Source: Marasmitruncus massiliensis | GTDB taxonomy: Bacteria; Bacillota; Clostridia; Oscillospirales; Ruminococcaceae | Assembly: GCF_900186535.1 (NCBI RefSeq) | Contig: NZ_FYDE01000005.1 | Span: 162,895 to 226,894, forward strand | Direction of reading: 5' to 3' | DNA length: 64,000 bases | In this document: piece by piece, positions 17,901 to 28,420 of the stretch | Layout: each line of letters opens with the position of its first letter | Position numbering within the stretch: position 1 is the stretch's first letter | The notes under the pieces: model-generated | What the model saw: the letters and a program-made list of their open reading frames with translations, nothing else | What the model was told of the DNA's origin: nothing | Databases searched by the model: none | Made by a program: the position numbers and the translations under genes

Positions 17901-19229
17901 ATGGAATCATTTGCCGATTTGTTTCAGTTCGTTCTTGAAACCTGCCGGGGAAAAATGTCGGATGTGGCGTTCAGCCTCTGGCTGAAAGATATCGTCCCCC
18001 TTCGTCTGGACGATACCACTGCTTATCTGAAAGTAAACTCTGAATTTAAGATGAACATCGTTAAGGAAAAATATACATCCATTCTCAAAGCAGCTTTTGA
18101 AGAAGTGCTCGGTTTCGATGTGGAAGTAGAAATCACCTGCGACGCGCCCGCGGCGGAGCCTCCGGCCGGTTCCGTCTCCGATGCCGCTGCGCAGAACAGT
18201 TTCACGGCAAATGGTGAATATGAATATACATTCGATACCTTTATCGTCGGCCCATCCAATAAATTTGCGCACGCGGCTTCCGTCGCTGTCGCAGCAAATC
18301 CCGCCAACGCCTACAACCCCTTATTTATCTATGGGGCTTCCGGGCTCGGCAAAACGCATCTGCTTCACGCCATCTGCACCGATATCCGGAAAAACCGGCC
18401 GGGTTACAACATCATCTATGTCAAGGGCGATGAATTTGCCAACGAAATGATTACCTCTATTCAGGACAAGACTACCCCTGCCTTCCGCGAAAAATACCGA
18501 CAGGCCGATGTCCTGCTGGTGGATGACATTCAGTTCATCGGCGGCAAGGAGAGTACGCAGGAAGAATTCTTCCATACCTTTAATACGCTCTATGAATCCG
18601 GAAAACAGATTGTGCTGGCATCCGACCGGCCGCCCAAAGAAATCAAAACGCTGGAAGACCGTCTGCGCACCCGCTTTGAATGGGGCTTGCTCGCGGATAT
18701 TCAAACACCGGATTTTGAAACCCGCATCGCGATTATCCGCCGCAAGGCGCAGCTTTTGGATATTCAGGTTCCAGACGATGTCGCTGAATATATCGCCAAC
18801 CGGCTCAAAACTAATATCCGTCAGCTGGAGGGCGCGGTTAAAAAGCTCAAAGCCTATAAGCTTCTACAGGGCACCTCCCCCTCGATCGTAATTGCGCAAA
18901 ACGCCATCCGCGATATTCTGAACGATAATCAGCCCGTTCCCGTTACGGTAGAACGAATTATCGCGGAGGTTGGACGCACTTACGGCATTACGCCGCAGGA
19001 TATCCGCTCCAACAAGCGCAGCGCGCAGATTTCATCAGCGCGGCAGATTTCTATTTATATCGTACGGGAAATCACTCAAATGTCGATGTCCACGATCGGA
19101 GAAGAATTCGGCGGACGTGATCACAGCACGATTGTCTACGCGATCCAGCAGGTTGACAAAAACATGTCCAACGACCTGCGTTATAAAGAAACGATCGAAG
19201 ATATCATTAAAAATATCCGCGACAGCTGA
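17901..19229 (+). CDS. dnaA: Chromosomal replication initiator protein DnaA
   Basis: This AAA+ initiator opens oriC. The 442-residue protein has domain I (1-85), a short acidic/Pro-rich domain II, and domain III with Walker A GASGLGKTHLL (about 144-154), Walker B LLVDDIQFI and sensor motifs. The domain IV helix-turn-helix ends with the DnaA signature GGRDHSTIVYAIQQV. The ATG at 17901 has AAAGGAG 10 bases upstream. An open frame back to 17793 crosses the promoter and is not used. DnaA boxes flank the gene on both sides. Confidence 0.98.
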   Translation: MESFADLFQFVLETCRGKMSDVAFSLWLKDIVPLRLDDTTAYLKVNSEFKMNIVKEKYTSILKAAFEEVLGFDVEVEITCDAPAAEPPAGSVSDAAAQNSFTANGEYEYTFDTFIVGPSNKFAHAASVAVAANPANAYNPLFIYGASGLGKTHLLHAICTDIRKNRPGYNIIYVKGDEFANEMITSIQDKTTPAFREKYRQADVLLVDDIQFIGGKESTQEEFFHTFNTLYESGKQIVLASDRPPKEIKTLEDRLRTRFEWGLLADIQTPDFETRIAIIRRKAQLLDIQVPDDVAEYIANRLKTNIRQLEGAVKKLKAYKLLQGTSPSIVIAQNAIRDILNDNQPVPVTVERIIAEVGRTYGITPQDIRSNKRSAQISSARQISIYIVREITQMSMSTIGEEFGGRDHSTIVYAIQQVDKNMSNDLRYKETIEDIIKNIRDS

Positions 19230-19493
19230 CTCTTGACCTTCCGCCCGATTCCGAATTTCACTTTCAACATTACACGGATTGTGGAAAAAGTGGAACCAAA
19301 AGAAAAGATTTCACACTTTCCACTAAGTTTTCAACATTTTTTTCACTTTCCCCTGTTGTTTTCCACGTTCAAGTGCATTTCTTTTTCTTTTTACACCGCC
19401 TCCACAACTATTTCACACGCTCTCTAAGCTGTCCTCGGCTCACGGACGAGCCTGTAAAGCGGGGTCTCGTCCATTCCCAACTTTCCAACTGCT

Positions 19494-19511
19494 TCTACTA
19501 CTATTACTATT
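19494..19511 (+). repeat. DnaA-trio-like element at the unwinding site
   Basis: TCTACTACTATTACTATT shows successive TAC/TAT triplets of the kind that guide DnaA onto single-stranded DNA at the B. subtilis unwinding element. It is followed directly by AT-rich DNA. Confidence 0.65.
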
Positions 19512-19539
19512 TGTAATATACTCACTCTATCTATATTAT
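19511..19539 (+). promoter_or_regulatory. Candidate dnaN promoter inside the unwinding region
   Basis: TTGTAA (19511-19516), 17 bases, TATTAT (19534-19539), about 120 bases before dnaN. Confidence 0.5.
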
Positions 19540-19657
19540 CTTGTTTTTTTCTTTGTGGAAATGATATGCCGCCTATTTTCATCCATGCAGGATTATAATA
19601 TAAAACTTTCAAGGCAATTCATTTTAATGAATTTTTATCAAACCCGGAGGTGTTCTA

Positions 19658-20764
19658 ATGAATATAGTTTGCAATAAACAGTCTCTGTCAGAAGCGGTAT
19701 CCAATGTATCCCGCGCCGTCTCTGCGAAAAACACGCTGCCCGCGCTGGAAGGCATTCTGCTGAAAGCAAAGGGAAACCTTCTTTCGCTTACCGGATACGA
19801 TCTGGAGCTTGCAATTTCCACGGAAATAGAGGCAAAAGTCTATTCACCAGGGGAAATCGTGCTTTCTGCCCGGCTATTTTTTGATATGATCCGTAAAATG
19901 CCTTCTGAGGAGATCAGTATTGTTTCTGATGAAAAGCTGCTGACTGTTATCAAAGGTTCTATGATGGAATACACCATTCTCGGTATTCCGGCCTCGGAAT
20001 ACCCGGAGCTCCCTTCGGTTGAACAGACCACAGAGTTGGTTATCCCGCAGAATACACTGAAAAATATCATTGGTCAGACGCTCTTTGCTATTGCGGTCAG
20101 CGACAGCAAACCGGTGCATACCGGTTCACTGTTTGACATCAAAGAAGGGGAGCTTAATGTGGTTTCGGTGGACGGCTACCGCCTGGCACTGCGTCGGGAG
20201 CCTGTAGCGTTTGCCGAGATGATGTCGTTTATTATTCCCGGGAAATCGCTGTCTGAGGTTTCCAAACTGCTGCATGACGAGGATATTCCCGCGGAGCTTG
20301 GTGTAGCGAAACGGCATATTCTTTTCCGTATCGGCGGCTATCAGATCATCTCCCGTCTGCTCGAAGGAGAGTTCTTAGATTACCGCTCCGCGATTCCAGC
20401 CGGTGAAGCAACAGTTATTAAAATCAGTACAAGAGAGTTGATTAATGCCATTGAGCGTGCCAGCCTGCTGATTTCCGATAATATTAAAAGCCCTCTCCGG
20501 ATGCTGTTTGAAAACGGTGTCATCAAAATTTCCTGCTCCACCGCGATCGGTCGCGCGTACGATGAAATTCCCTGTGTTCAAACCGGAGCCAATGTGGAAA
20601 TCGGTTTTAATAACCGCTATATGCTCGACGCGCTCAAGGCTTCCGAATGTGATGAAATCAAACTGATCCTGAATGGGGCACTGTCCCCGATTAAGCTGGT
20701 GCCGCCGGAGGGCGAAAGCTTTACCTTCCTTGTCCTGCCGGTACGGCTGAAATCTGAGCTATAA
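19658..20764 (+). CDS. dnaN: DNA polymerase III subunit beta (sliding clamp)
   Basis: This ring-shaped clamp holds the replicative polymerase on DNA. The 368-residue protein has the three-fold repeated clamp domains, with [13 protein letters not shown], a central [13 protein letters not shown] and the C-terminal FLVLPVRL that lines the partner-binding pocket. The start has CGGAGGTG upstream. It leads a rightward unit with rlbA, recF, remB and gyrB. A Noc-box-like sequence lies in its coding region at 20233-20246. Confidence 0.97.
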   Translation: MNIVCNKQSLSEAVSNVSRAVSAKNTLPALEGILLKAKGNLLSLTGYDLELAISTEIEAKVYSPGEIVLSARLFFDMIRKMPSEEISIVSDEKLLTVIKGSMMEYTILGIPASEYPELPSVEQTTELVIPQNTLKNIIGQTLFAIAVSDSKPVHTGSLFDIKEGELNVVSVDGYRLALRREPVAFAEMMSFIIPGKSLSEVSKLLHDEDIPAELGVAKRHILFRIGGYQIISRLLEGEFLDYRSAIPAGEATVIKISTRELINAIERASLLISDNIKSPLRMLFENGVIKISCSTAIGRAYDEIPCVQTGANVEIGFNNRYMLDALKASECDEIKLILNGALSPIKLVPPEGESFTFLVLPVRLKSEL

Positions 20765-20814
20765 AATCCGGTACGGCAGAAAAAATCCGTACAAACGGAA
20801 ACGGAGAGGTCCAA

Positions 20815-21027
20815 ATGAAAAAAGAACAGATCAGGATTGAAACGGAATTTATTAAGCTGGATTCCCTGCTGAAATTTGCGGGAGTCGCCGAAACGGGCGG
20901 CCAGGCTAAAGAACTGGTGGCCGGCGGGCTTGTTACGGTAAACGGCGAAATATGCACCATGCGGGGCAAAAAAATCCGTTCCGGTGACAAAGTAGGCGTT
21001 GATGAAATTGAAATTGAGGTTGTGTAG
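20815..21027 (+). CDS. rlbA: S4 domain RNA-binding protein (YaaA/RlbA family)
   Basis: This is a 70-residue protein made of a single S4-like RNA-binding domain: [20 protein letters not shown], then [20 protein letters not shown] and a short acidic end. In B. subtilis the same gene lies between dnaN and recF and has been linked to ribosome large-subunit assembly. It begins 50 bases after dnaN with GGAGAGG upstream, and ends 3 bases before recF. Confidence 0.9.
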   Translation: MKKEQIRIETEFIKLDSLLKFAGVAETGGQAKELVAGGLVTVNGEICTMRGKKIRSGDKVGVDEIEIEVV

Positions 21028-21030
21028 CGT

Positions 21031-22140
21031 TTGAAAGCAGACCGTATCAAACTGCATGATTTCCGAAATATCTGCAATTTGGAGCTTACTCTGTGCGAAA
21101 CTGCCAATATTATCTATGGAGATAATGGGCAGGGTAAAACCAACCTGATTGAAGCTGTCTGGCTGTTTACCGGAGCAAAAAGCTTCCGCGGCGCGCGCGA
21201 CAGCCAGCTTGTCCGGTTTGAGCAGCCGCAGGCAAAGCTGGAATTGGAATTTACTTCCGAGGAACGCGCCCAGACAGCGTCGATAACGATTGAGTCACGC
21301 CGTTCGGCGCAGGTGAATGAAATCCCGCTCAAATCTCCGGCAGAACTTGCCGGAAAATTCTGCGCTGTGGTTTTTTCCCCGGTTCATTTGGCCCTCGTCA
21401 AAAATGGACCGCAGGAAAAACGGCGGTTTATTGATACCGCGGTCTGCCAGATGAAACCCCGGTATATTCATATACTCGGCCAATATAACAGGGTGCTGGA
21501 CCAGCGTAACCGCTTGCTGAAAGATATTGCTTATCAGCCCGTCCTTCTGGATACGTTGGATGTATGGGACGCAAGGCTTGCTTCTTTCGCAGCGGTGCTG
21601 ATCAAAACGCGGGCCAGCTTTCTGAAAAGGCTGCTCCCCTATGCGCAGGAAATCTATGCGGGGATTTCCCGGGAAAAGGAAACGCTGGATTTCTTCTACC
21701 AGTCGTCGCTTTCCTGCGATCTTTCCGCTGACATCCCCGATATGGAGCAGCAGGTGCTCGGATGTCTGCGAGACACAAGGCAGGAAGACATCCGGGCGCG
21801 TGTCACCTGTAACGGTCCCCACAGGGACGACATTGAGATCACGCTCAGCGGCAGCAGTGCGCGGCTGTTTGCTTCCCAGGGGCAGCAGCGAAGCTGTGTG
21901 CTTTCACTCAAGCTTGCGGAATGTGAACTGATCCGTGAGACCATCGGGGAATATCCTGTGGTGCTGTTGGATGACGTCATGAGCGAGCTGGACGAATCCC
22001 GGCGGGATTATCTGCTCAACCATCTGCGGGGCAGGCAGGTTCTGATTACCTGCTGCGATGAGAAAGATTTCAGAAACCTTGGGCAGGGCCTCGGCGTGCG
22101 GCTGGAAAATGGCGCCGTCACTTCCTGCAACCGATACTGA
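21031..22140 (+). CDS. recF: DNA replication and repair protein RecF
   Basis: This SMC-like ATPase helps load RecA at gaps. The 369-residue protein has Walker A GDNGQGKTNLIEA, the signature region FASQGQQRSCVLSLKLAE and Walker B VVLLDDVMSELDESR. The start is a TTG (LKADRIKLHDFRN in codon terms, read as Met) right after the rlbA stop. GAGG inside rlbA could serve as ribosome binding site. A 13-of-14 Noc-box match lies at 21664-21677 inside the gene. Confidence 0.95.
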   Translation: MKADRIKLHDFRNICNLELTLCETANIIYGDNGQGKTNLIEAVWLFTGAKSFRGARDSQLVRFEQPQAKLELEFTSEERAQTASITIESRRSAQVNEIPLKSPAELAGKFCAVVFSPVHLALVKNGPQEKRRFIDTAVCQMKPRYIHILGQYNRVLDQRNRLLKDIAYQPVLLDTLDVWDARLASFAAVLIKTRASFLKRLLPYAQEIYAGISREKETLDFFYQSSLSCDLSADIPDMEQQVLGCLRDTRQEDIRARVTCNGPHRDDIEITLSGSSARLFASQGQQRSCVLSLKLAECELIRETIGEYPVVLLDDVMSELDESRRDYLLNHLRGRQVLITCCDEKDFRNLGQGLGVRLENGAVTSCNRY

Positions 22141-22156
22141 AACGGGAGGAAAATGC

Positions 22157-22432
22157 ATGTATCTTCATCTTGGGCAGGAGACAGTGGTACGTACAGATGA
22201 TATTATAGGAATTTTCGATTTGGAAAACACCTCAATCTCCAAGATCACCAAGGAATTTCTCGCCAAAGCCGAACAGGCCGGGCGGGTGGTCAATGTGTCC
22301 TATGAACTGCCGAAATCCTTTGTCATCTGCACCTGCAAAAGGAAAACCGCCGTCTATATCACGCAGATTTCCTCCGCTACGCTGCGTAAACGCGCGGGAT
22401 TTATCGATGGGATCGCTAATATTGACCGTTAG
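22157..22432 (+). CDS. remB: Extracellular matrix regulator RemB (DUF370)
   Basis: This 91-residue DUF370 protein starts MYLHLGQETVVRTDDIIGIF and carries ENTSISKITKEFL. It corresponds to B. subtilis YaaB/RemB, located in the same place between recF and gyrB. B. subtilis RemA/RemB act in biofilm matrix gene control. DNA binding is shown for RemA-type proteins, and the role here is inferred only from family and position. GGGAGGAAA precedes the ATG. Confidence 0.88.
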   Translation: MYLHLGQETVVRTDDIIGIFDLENTSISKITKEFLAKAEQAGRVVNVSYELPKSFVICTCKRKTAVYITQISSATLRKRAGFIDGIANIDR

Positions 22433-22503
22433 ACAGAATCTTTTACCAATCAGCTTATAAATTTTCCCCGGCTCTGCCGGCGGAGCTTTTGAAGATAGCC
22501 TAA

Positions 22504-24450
<1,947 letters not shown>

Positions 24451-24461
24451 GGAGGGACGAA

Positions 24462-25049
24462 ATGGAGGATTTGGAGACTACAGGAAGAAGTTCCCCTCTT
24501 TTTTCGCTTACATTCCAAATCCCGCTGGAAGACTATATCCGGTTTCATCTGGTTATCGGTGCGGAAAACGAGAAAAAAGGAAGAAAAAAAACGGTTCTGC
24601 TGGGATGGGTGGAATTTGTAATCGGCGTTTTGCTGCTGATTTCCCTGTTTGTCAGCGACACCGAAAGCGGCCTGTTTTTCTATTTTATGATCGCCGTCAT
24701 GATTCTCATGGGACTTTACAGCATTACCTACTACCGGTTTTTTTACCGGAAATCTCTTGAAAAGGTGTTGGCGAAGCAGCACGCCTCCACCCCTTACCTG
24801 CAAAGCGATCTTACAATTGATCTATACGAAGACAAATTAACCGAACATGTGGAGGATAAGCAGGCGGATACACCGTGGAATGCGATCCACGAGATAAAAA
24901 GCACTGACGCGCTGTTGCTGCTCATGCTCGATACGAAACGATGCCTGCTGATTCCGAAGAGCCAGCTTTCTCCGGTCGAACTGGAAAAACTAGAAAGCCT
25001 GCTGGATGAAGTCAGCGAAAAATACGGAAAGCCGAGGTATGCCGTGTGA
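24462..25049 (+). CDS. YcxB-like membrane protein (first of a pair between gyrB and gyrA)
   Basis: This is a 195-residue protein with a cytoplasmic N-terminus, two adjacent membrane segments (about 47-66 and 69-90) and a C-terminal soluble domain. That domain runs LTIDLYEDKLTEH, then WNAIHEIKSTDALLLLML and a conserved ending LIPKSQLS. This layout matches the YcxB-like C-terminal domain family, a bPH-like fold of unknown function. GAGGAGGG overlaps the gyrB stop and sets the ATG. It overlaps the next gene by 4 bases. Confidence 0.7.
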   Translation: MEDLETTGRSSPLFSLTFQIPLEDYIRFHLVIGAENEKKGRKKTVLLGWVEFVIGVLLLISLFVSDTESGLFFYFMIAVMILMGLYSITYYRFFYRKSLEKVLAKQHASTPYLQSDLTIDLYEDKLTEHVEDKQADTPWNAIHEIKSTDALLLLMLDTKRCLLIPKSQLSPVELEKLESLLDEVSEKYGKPRYAV

Positions 25050-25606
25050 ACGAGCCGGAAAAGAATGAAGGGGTAACCTTTTCCTTTGACAGCAGCGCGG
25101 AGGATTTTTACGAGGCGGCCTGTGCGGTTGACCGCAAAAACCGGTCGGAGACCCGCAGGAATCTTGAAAGCGCCGCGCTTGTGATTGTGTTTTTTATGTA
25201 TCTTCCTCCACAAAGCCTGCTGCACTGGGCAATGCTGGCGCTCTGCGTGGCAATCGGACTGCTGCTTTGGAAATATCCCGATTATACGAACCGCAAATTT
25301 GCCGAGCGTAAAGCGGCCGCTTCGCCGCGCTTTGAAATGACCGTCACAGATGAAAAACTCGAATTCCACGACGGCCAGAGCCGCGAAACCATCCGGTTTG
25401 AAGAGGGCGGCGCGGTCTATCATTACCGCGGCGTTCTGGCAGTGAACTGGGATAAAAACCGGCTGGTGGCGATCCCGCTTTCCCGGCTGGACGAAGAAAC
25501 CGCCGGGAAACTGACTGCCCTTTTGAAAAGTGGCCTTGGAGAACGATATGAAACAGTTTCAGATAAACGAAACGCGGGAGGGCTGTTTTTCCGCAAAAAA
25601 AGCTGA
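25046..25606 (+). CDS. YcxB-like membrane protein (second of the pair)
   Basis: This 186-residue protein has the same plan as its upstream neighbour: about 40 N-terminal soluble residues, two membrane segments (about 47-78), and a C-terminal domain. That domain reads FEMTVTDEKLEFHDG, then VYHYRGVLAVNWDKN and LVAIPLSRLDEE. The two look like diverged duplicates. The GTG start overlaps the preceding TGA. No function is assigned. Both would be expressed together with gyrB and gyrA if the unit is one transcript. Confidence 0.68.
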   Translation: MNEPEKNEGVTFSFDSSAEDFYEAACAVDRKNRSETRRNLESAALVIVFFMYLPPQSLLHWAMLALCVAIGLLLWKYPDYTNRKFAERKAAASPRFEMTVTDEKLEFHDGQSRETIRFEEGGAVYHYRGVLAVNWDKNRLVAIPLSRLDEETAGKLTALLKSGLGERYETVSDKRNAGGLFFRKKS

Positions 25607-25665
25607 CGCGCCGGCGCGTTTGCTCTGAACAGACATGACAAGTTTGAATCCAGGAGATGAAGCAG

Positions 25666-28224
25666 ATGAACCGCAAAGAAGATTCGTCCATTAAGGACGA
25701 GGCCTTTGATCAGGAATTGATTGAAAAACGCATTCACCATATCGATATTGAGAACGAGATGAAAAAATCCTTTCTCGATTATTCGATGTCGGTCATTGTA
25801 AGCCGTGCGCTTCCCGATGTGCGTGACGGGCTGAAACCCGTTCACCGGCGTATCCTGTATACGCTGCATGAAAACGGGCTGACGCCCGATAAGGCTTACC
25901 GCAAATGCGCCGATACGGTAGGTTCCGTATTGGGACGCTATCACCCGCACGGAGACGCATCGGTTTATGACGCGATGGTCCGTCTTGCACAGGATTTTTC
26001 GATGCGCTATCCGCTTGTGGACGGCCACGGAAACTTCGGCTCGGTAGACGGAGACCCGCCCGCGGCCTATCGATATACCGAAAGCCGCATGAGCAAGATT
26101 TCCCTTTCCCTGCTGACAGATATTGATAAAGAAACGGTCGATTTCATGCCCAACTACGACGACCGCCTCCAGGAACCGGTCGTCCTGCCCTGCCGCTACC
26201 CCAATCTGCTGGTCAACGGCTCTACAGGCATTGCGGTCGGCATGGCCACCAATATTCCGCCCCACAATCTGGGAGAAGTCATCGACGCGGTGGATCTGCT
26301 CATCGATAACCCCGACGCCACCCTTGAAGATCTGATGCAGTTTATTAAGGGGCCGGATTTCCCCACCGGCGGCGTCATTATGGGCCGCAGCGGAATCCGC
26401 GCCGCCTATGCGACCGGACGCGCACGCCTGACTCTGCGTGCCAGATCGGAAATTGAGGAGCAGCCCAATGGCCGCCAGCGCATTATCGTCACCGAGATCC
26501 CCTATATGGTCAACAAGGCGCGTCTGATTGAAAATATTGCCGATCTCGTTAAGGAAAAGCGAATTGAACAGATATCCGATCTGCGCGACGAATCCGACCG
26601 CGACGGCATGCGTATTGTCATTGAGCTCAAACGCGACGCGAACGCGCAGATTGTTCTGAATCAGCTTTATTCCTTCAGCCAGCTGCAGGACACCGTCGGC
26701 GTCATCATGCTCGCGCTGGTGAATGGTGTGCCCAAGGTTATGGGGCTTAAAGAAATGCTGGTTCACTATGTTGATTTCCAGGGGGAGATCATCACCCGCA
26801 GGACAAAATATGATCTGCGCAAGGTGAAGGAACGGGAACATATCCTGGAAGGGCTCAAGCTCGTCTGTGATAACACTGACGAAGTGATTTCAATCATCCG
26901 TAAATCCAAAGACCAGCCGGACGCGAAGGTAAACCTGATCGCCCGCTTTGGTGTCACCGAGCTGCAGGCGTCCGCCATCGTGGCAATGCGTCTGGGACAG
27001 CTCTCCGGTCTCGAGCGCATCAAGATTGAAGAGGAACTGGCCGAAATCCTCAAGAAGGTGGCGGAATACGAGGAAATCCTCGGCGATTACAGCAAGGTTA
27101 TGGCGATCGTAAAAAACGAACTGAAAGAGATTAAAGCCAAATTCTCCGACGAGCGGCGCACGGAAATCGTCTCCGTAAGCGGCGAAGTCGACATCGAGGA
27201 CCTCATTCCTGTGCAGGACTGTGTCATCACGCTGACCCATTTCGGCTACATCAAGCGCCAGCCTCTGGATGTCTATAAAGCGCAGCGGCGCGGCGGCCGC
27301 GGCGTTGCGGGCATGACTCAGCGTGAGGAGGATTTTGTGGAGGAACTGTTCATCTGCTCCACCCACGACTATATTATGTTCTTCACGACGAAAGGGCGTT
27401 GTTTCAGGCTCAAGAGCTATGAAATCGCGGAGGGCTCCCGTACATCGCGCGGCACCAATATTGTGAATTTGCTCCAGATGGACCCGGACGAAAAGGTCTC
27501 TTCCATGATCAAGGTCTCCTCTTATGACGACGAGCATTATCTGGTTATGGTAACCCGCAAGGGTATCATTAAGCGCACCGAACTGACCGCTTACCGTAAT
27601 GTCCGCCGGATGGGGCTGATCGCCATCGGGCTGGACGAGGATGACGAGCTTGCGTGGGTGCGTCAGACGGACGGCGGCAGCGAGCTGATCGTTGCCACCA
27701 AAAACGGTATGGCCATCCGGTTTTCTGAGCAGGATGCGCGCCCGCTCTCCCGTACGGCGCGCGGCGTAAAGGCAATCACGCTGGACGAGGGCGACGAGGT
27801 CGTCGATATGGCCCGCGTACGTCCGGGCGCGACGGTGCTGACTGTCTCCGAAAGCGGCCTGGGCCGCCGCAGTGAGTTGGACCAGTACCGCATTCAGAGC
27901 CGCGGGGGCAAGGGTATCCGCAACTATTACACCGATAAAAACGGACCGGTTGCGGGAGTCAAGATGGTCAATGAGGATGACGACATTATCATGATTTCCG
28001 ATGACGGCGTCATTATCCGGATTCAGGCCGTTGAAATCACCGTCCAGTCCCGTTACGGCGGTGGCGTGCGCGTCATGCGTATCGGCGAGGGAAGCCGCGT
28101 AGTTACGTTGGCCCGTGCCCCGAGGGAGGAAACGGAGGACGACTCTGAGGAAAAGCCGGAAAATGATGAGGAAAATGATTCCCAAGTTGTTCCGGAATCC
28201 GAAAATCAGGAAGAATCCCTGTAA
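25666..28224 (+). CDS. gyrA: DNA gyrase subunit A
   Basis: This is the DNA cleavage and wrapping subunit. The 852-residue protein has the catalytic tyrosine in [10 protein letters not shown] (about residue 134). It also has the quinolone-pocket region [19 protein letters not shown], the GyrA box [11 protein letters not shown] that distinguishes it from ParC, a six-bladed C-terminal domain and an acidic tail rich in Glu/Asp. The ATG at 25666 is preferred because CAGGAG lies 9 bases before it. The ATG at 25657 touches that ribosome binding site. Confidence 0.97.
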   Translation: MNRKEDSSIKDEAFDQELIEKRIHHIDIENEMKKSFLDYSMSVIVSRALPDVRDGLKPVHRRILYTLHENGLTPDKAYRKCADTVGSVLGRYHPHGDASVYDAMVRLAQDFSMRYPLVDGHGNFGSVDGDPPAAYRYTESRMSKISLSLLTDIDKETVDFMPNYDDRLQEPVVLPCRYPNLLVNGSTGIAVGMATNIPPHNLGEVIDAVDLLIDNPDATLEDLMQFIKGPDFPTGGVIMGRSGIRAAYATGRARLTLRARSEIEEQPNGRQRIIVTEIPYMVNKARLIENIADLVKEKRIEQISDLRDESDRDGMRIVIELKRDANAQIVLNQLYSFSQLQDTVGVIMLALVNGVPKVMGLKEMLVHYVDFQGEIITRRTKYDLRKVKEREHILEGLKLVCDNTDEVISIIRKSKDQPDAKVNLIARFGVTELQASAIVAMRLGQLSGLERIKIEEELAEILKKVAEYEEILGDYSKVMAIVKNELKEIKAKFSDERRTEIVSVSGEVDIEDLIPVQDCVITLTHFGYIKRQPLDVYKAQRRGGRGVAGMTQREEDFVEELFICSTHDYIMFFTTKGRCFRLKSYEIAEGSRTSRGTNIVNLLQMDPDEKVSSMIKVSSYDDEHYLVMVTRKGIIKRTELTAYRNVRRMGLIAIGLDEDDELAWVRQTDGGSELIVATKNGMAIRFSEQDARPLSRTARGVKAITLDEGDEVVDMARVRPGATVLTVSESGLGRRSELDQYRIQSRGGKGIRNYYTDKNGPVAGVKMVNEDDDIIMISDDGVIIRIQAVEITVQSRYGGGVRVMRIGEGSRVVTLARAPREETEDDSEEKPENDEENDSQVVPESENQEESL

Positions 28225-28246
28225 TTTTCAGCCAGGCATAGAAAGG

Positions 28247-28284
28247 ACAGGCAGTCGGAAAAACCATCCGGCTGCCTGTTTTGT
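28247..28284 (+). terminator. Terminator downstream of gyrA
   Basis: The stem ACAGGCAG/CTGCCTGT, with CCGG-type inner pairing, is followed by TTTTG. Confidence 0.8.
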
Positions 28285-28420
28285 TGTTGAAAACCGTCTA
28301 ATTTCACCAAATCCTGCGGGACATACTATACAAAGAACCCCTCGTAAAGTATAATAAAACCTGTGAATGTAAAAGACATGTCAAGAATGTGAAAAAATTT
28401 GATTACGAGTGGTGTTGTAA

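Larger units (their letters stand above)
19230..19657. promoter_or_regulatory. oriC: oriC core: DnaA boxes and unwinding region between dnaA and dnaN
   Basis: No gene is seen here. DnaA-box-like nonamers are TTTTCCACA (complement at 19280-19288), TTTTCCACG (19359-19367), TTTTACACC (19389-19397) and ATTTCCACA (complement at 19554-19562). A GC-rich stretch (19430-19475) is followed by a trio-like repeat and an AT-rich run (19494-19552), then the dnaN leader. Gene direction switches at dnaA, which supports origin function. Confidence 0.8.

Noticed and set aside
25423-28185. Long minus-strand open frames under gyrA
   Set aside because: They are antisense to gyrA, with no ribosome binding site or recognisable domain.
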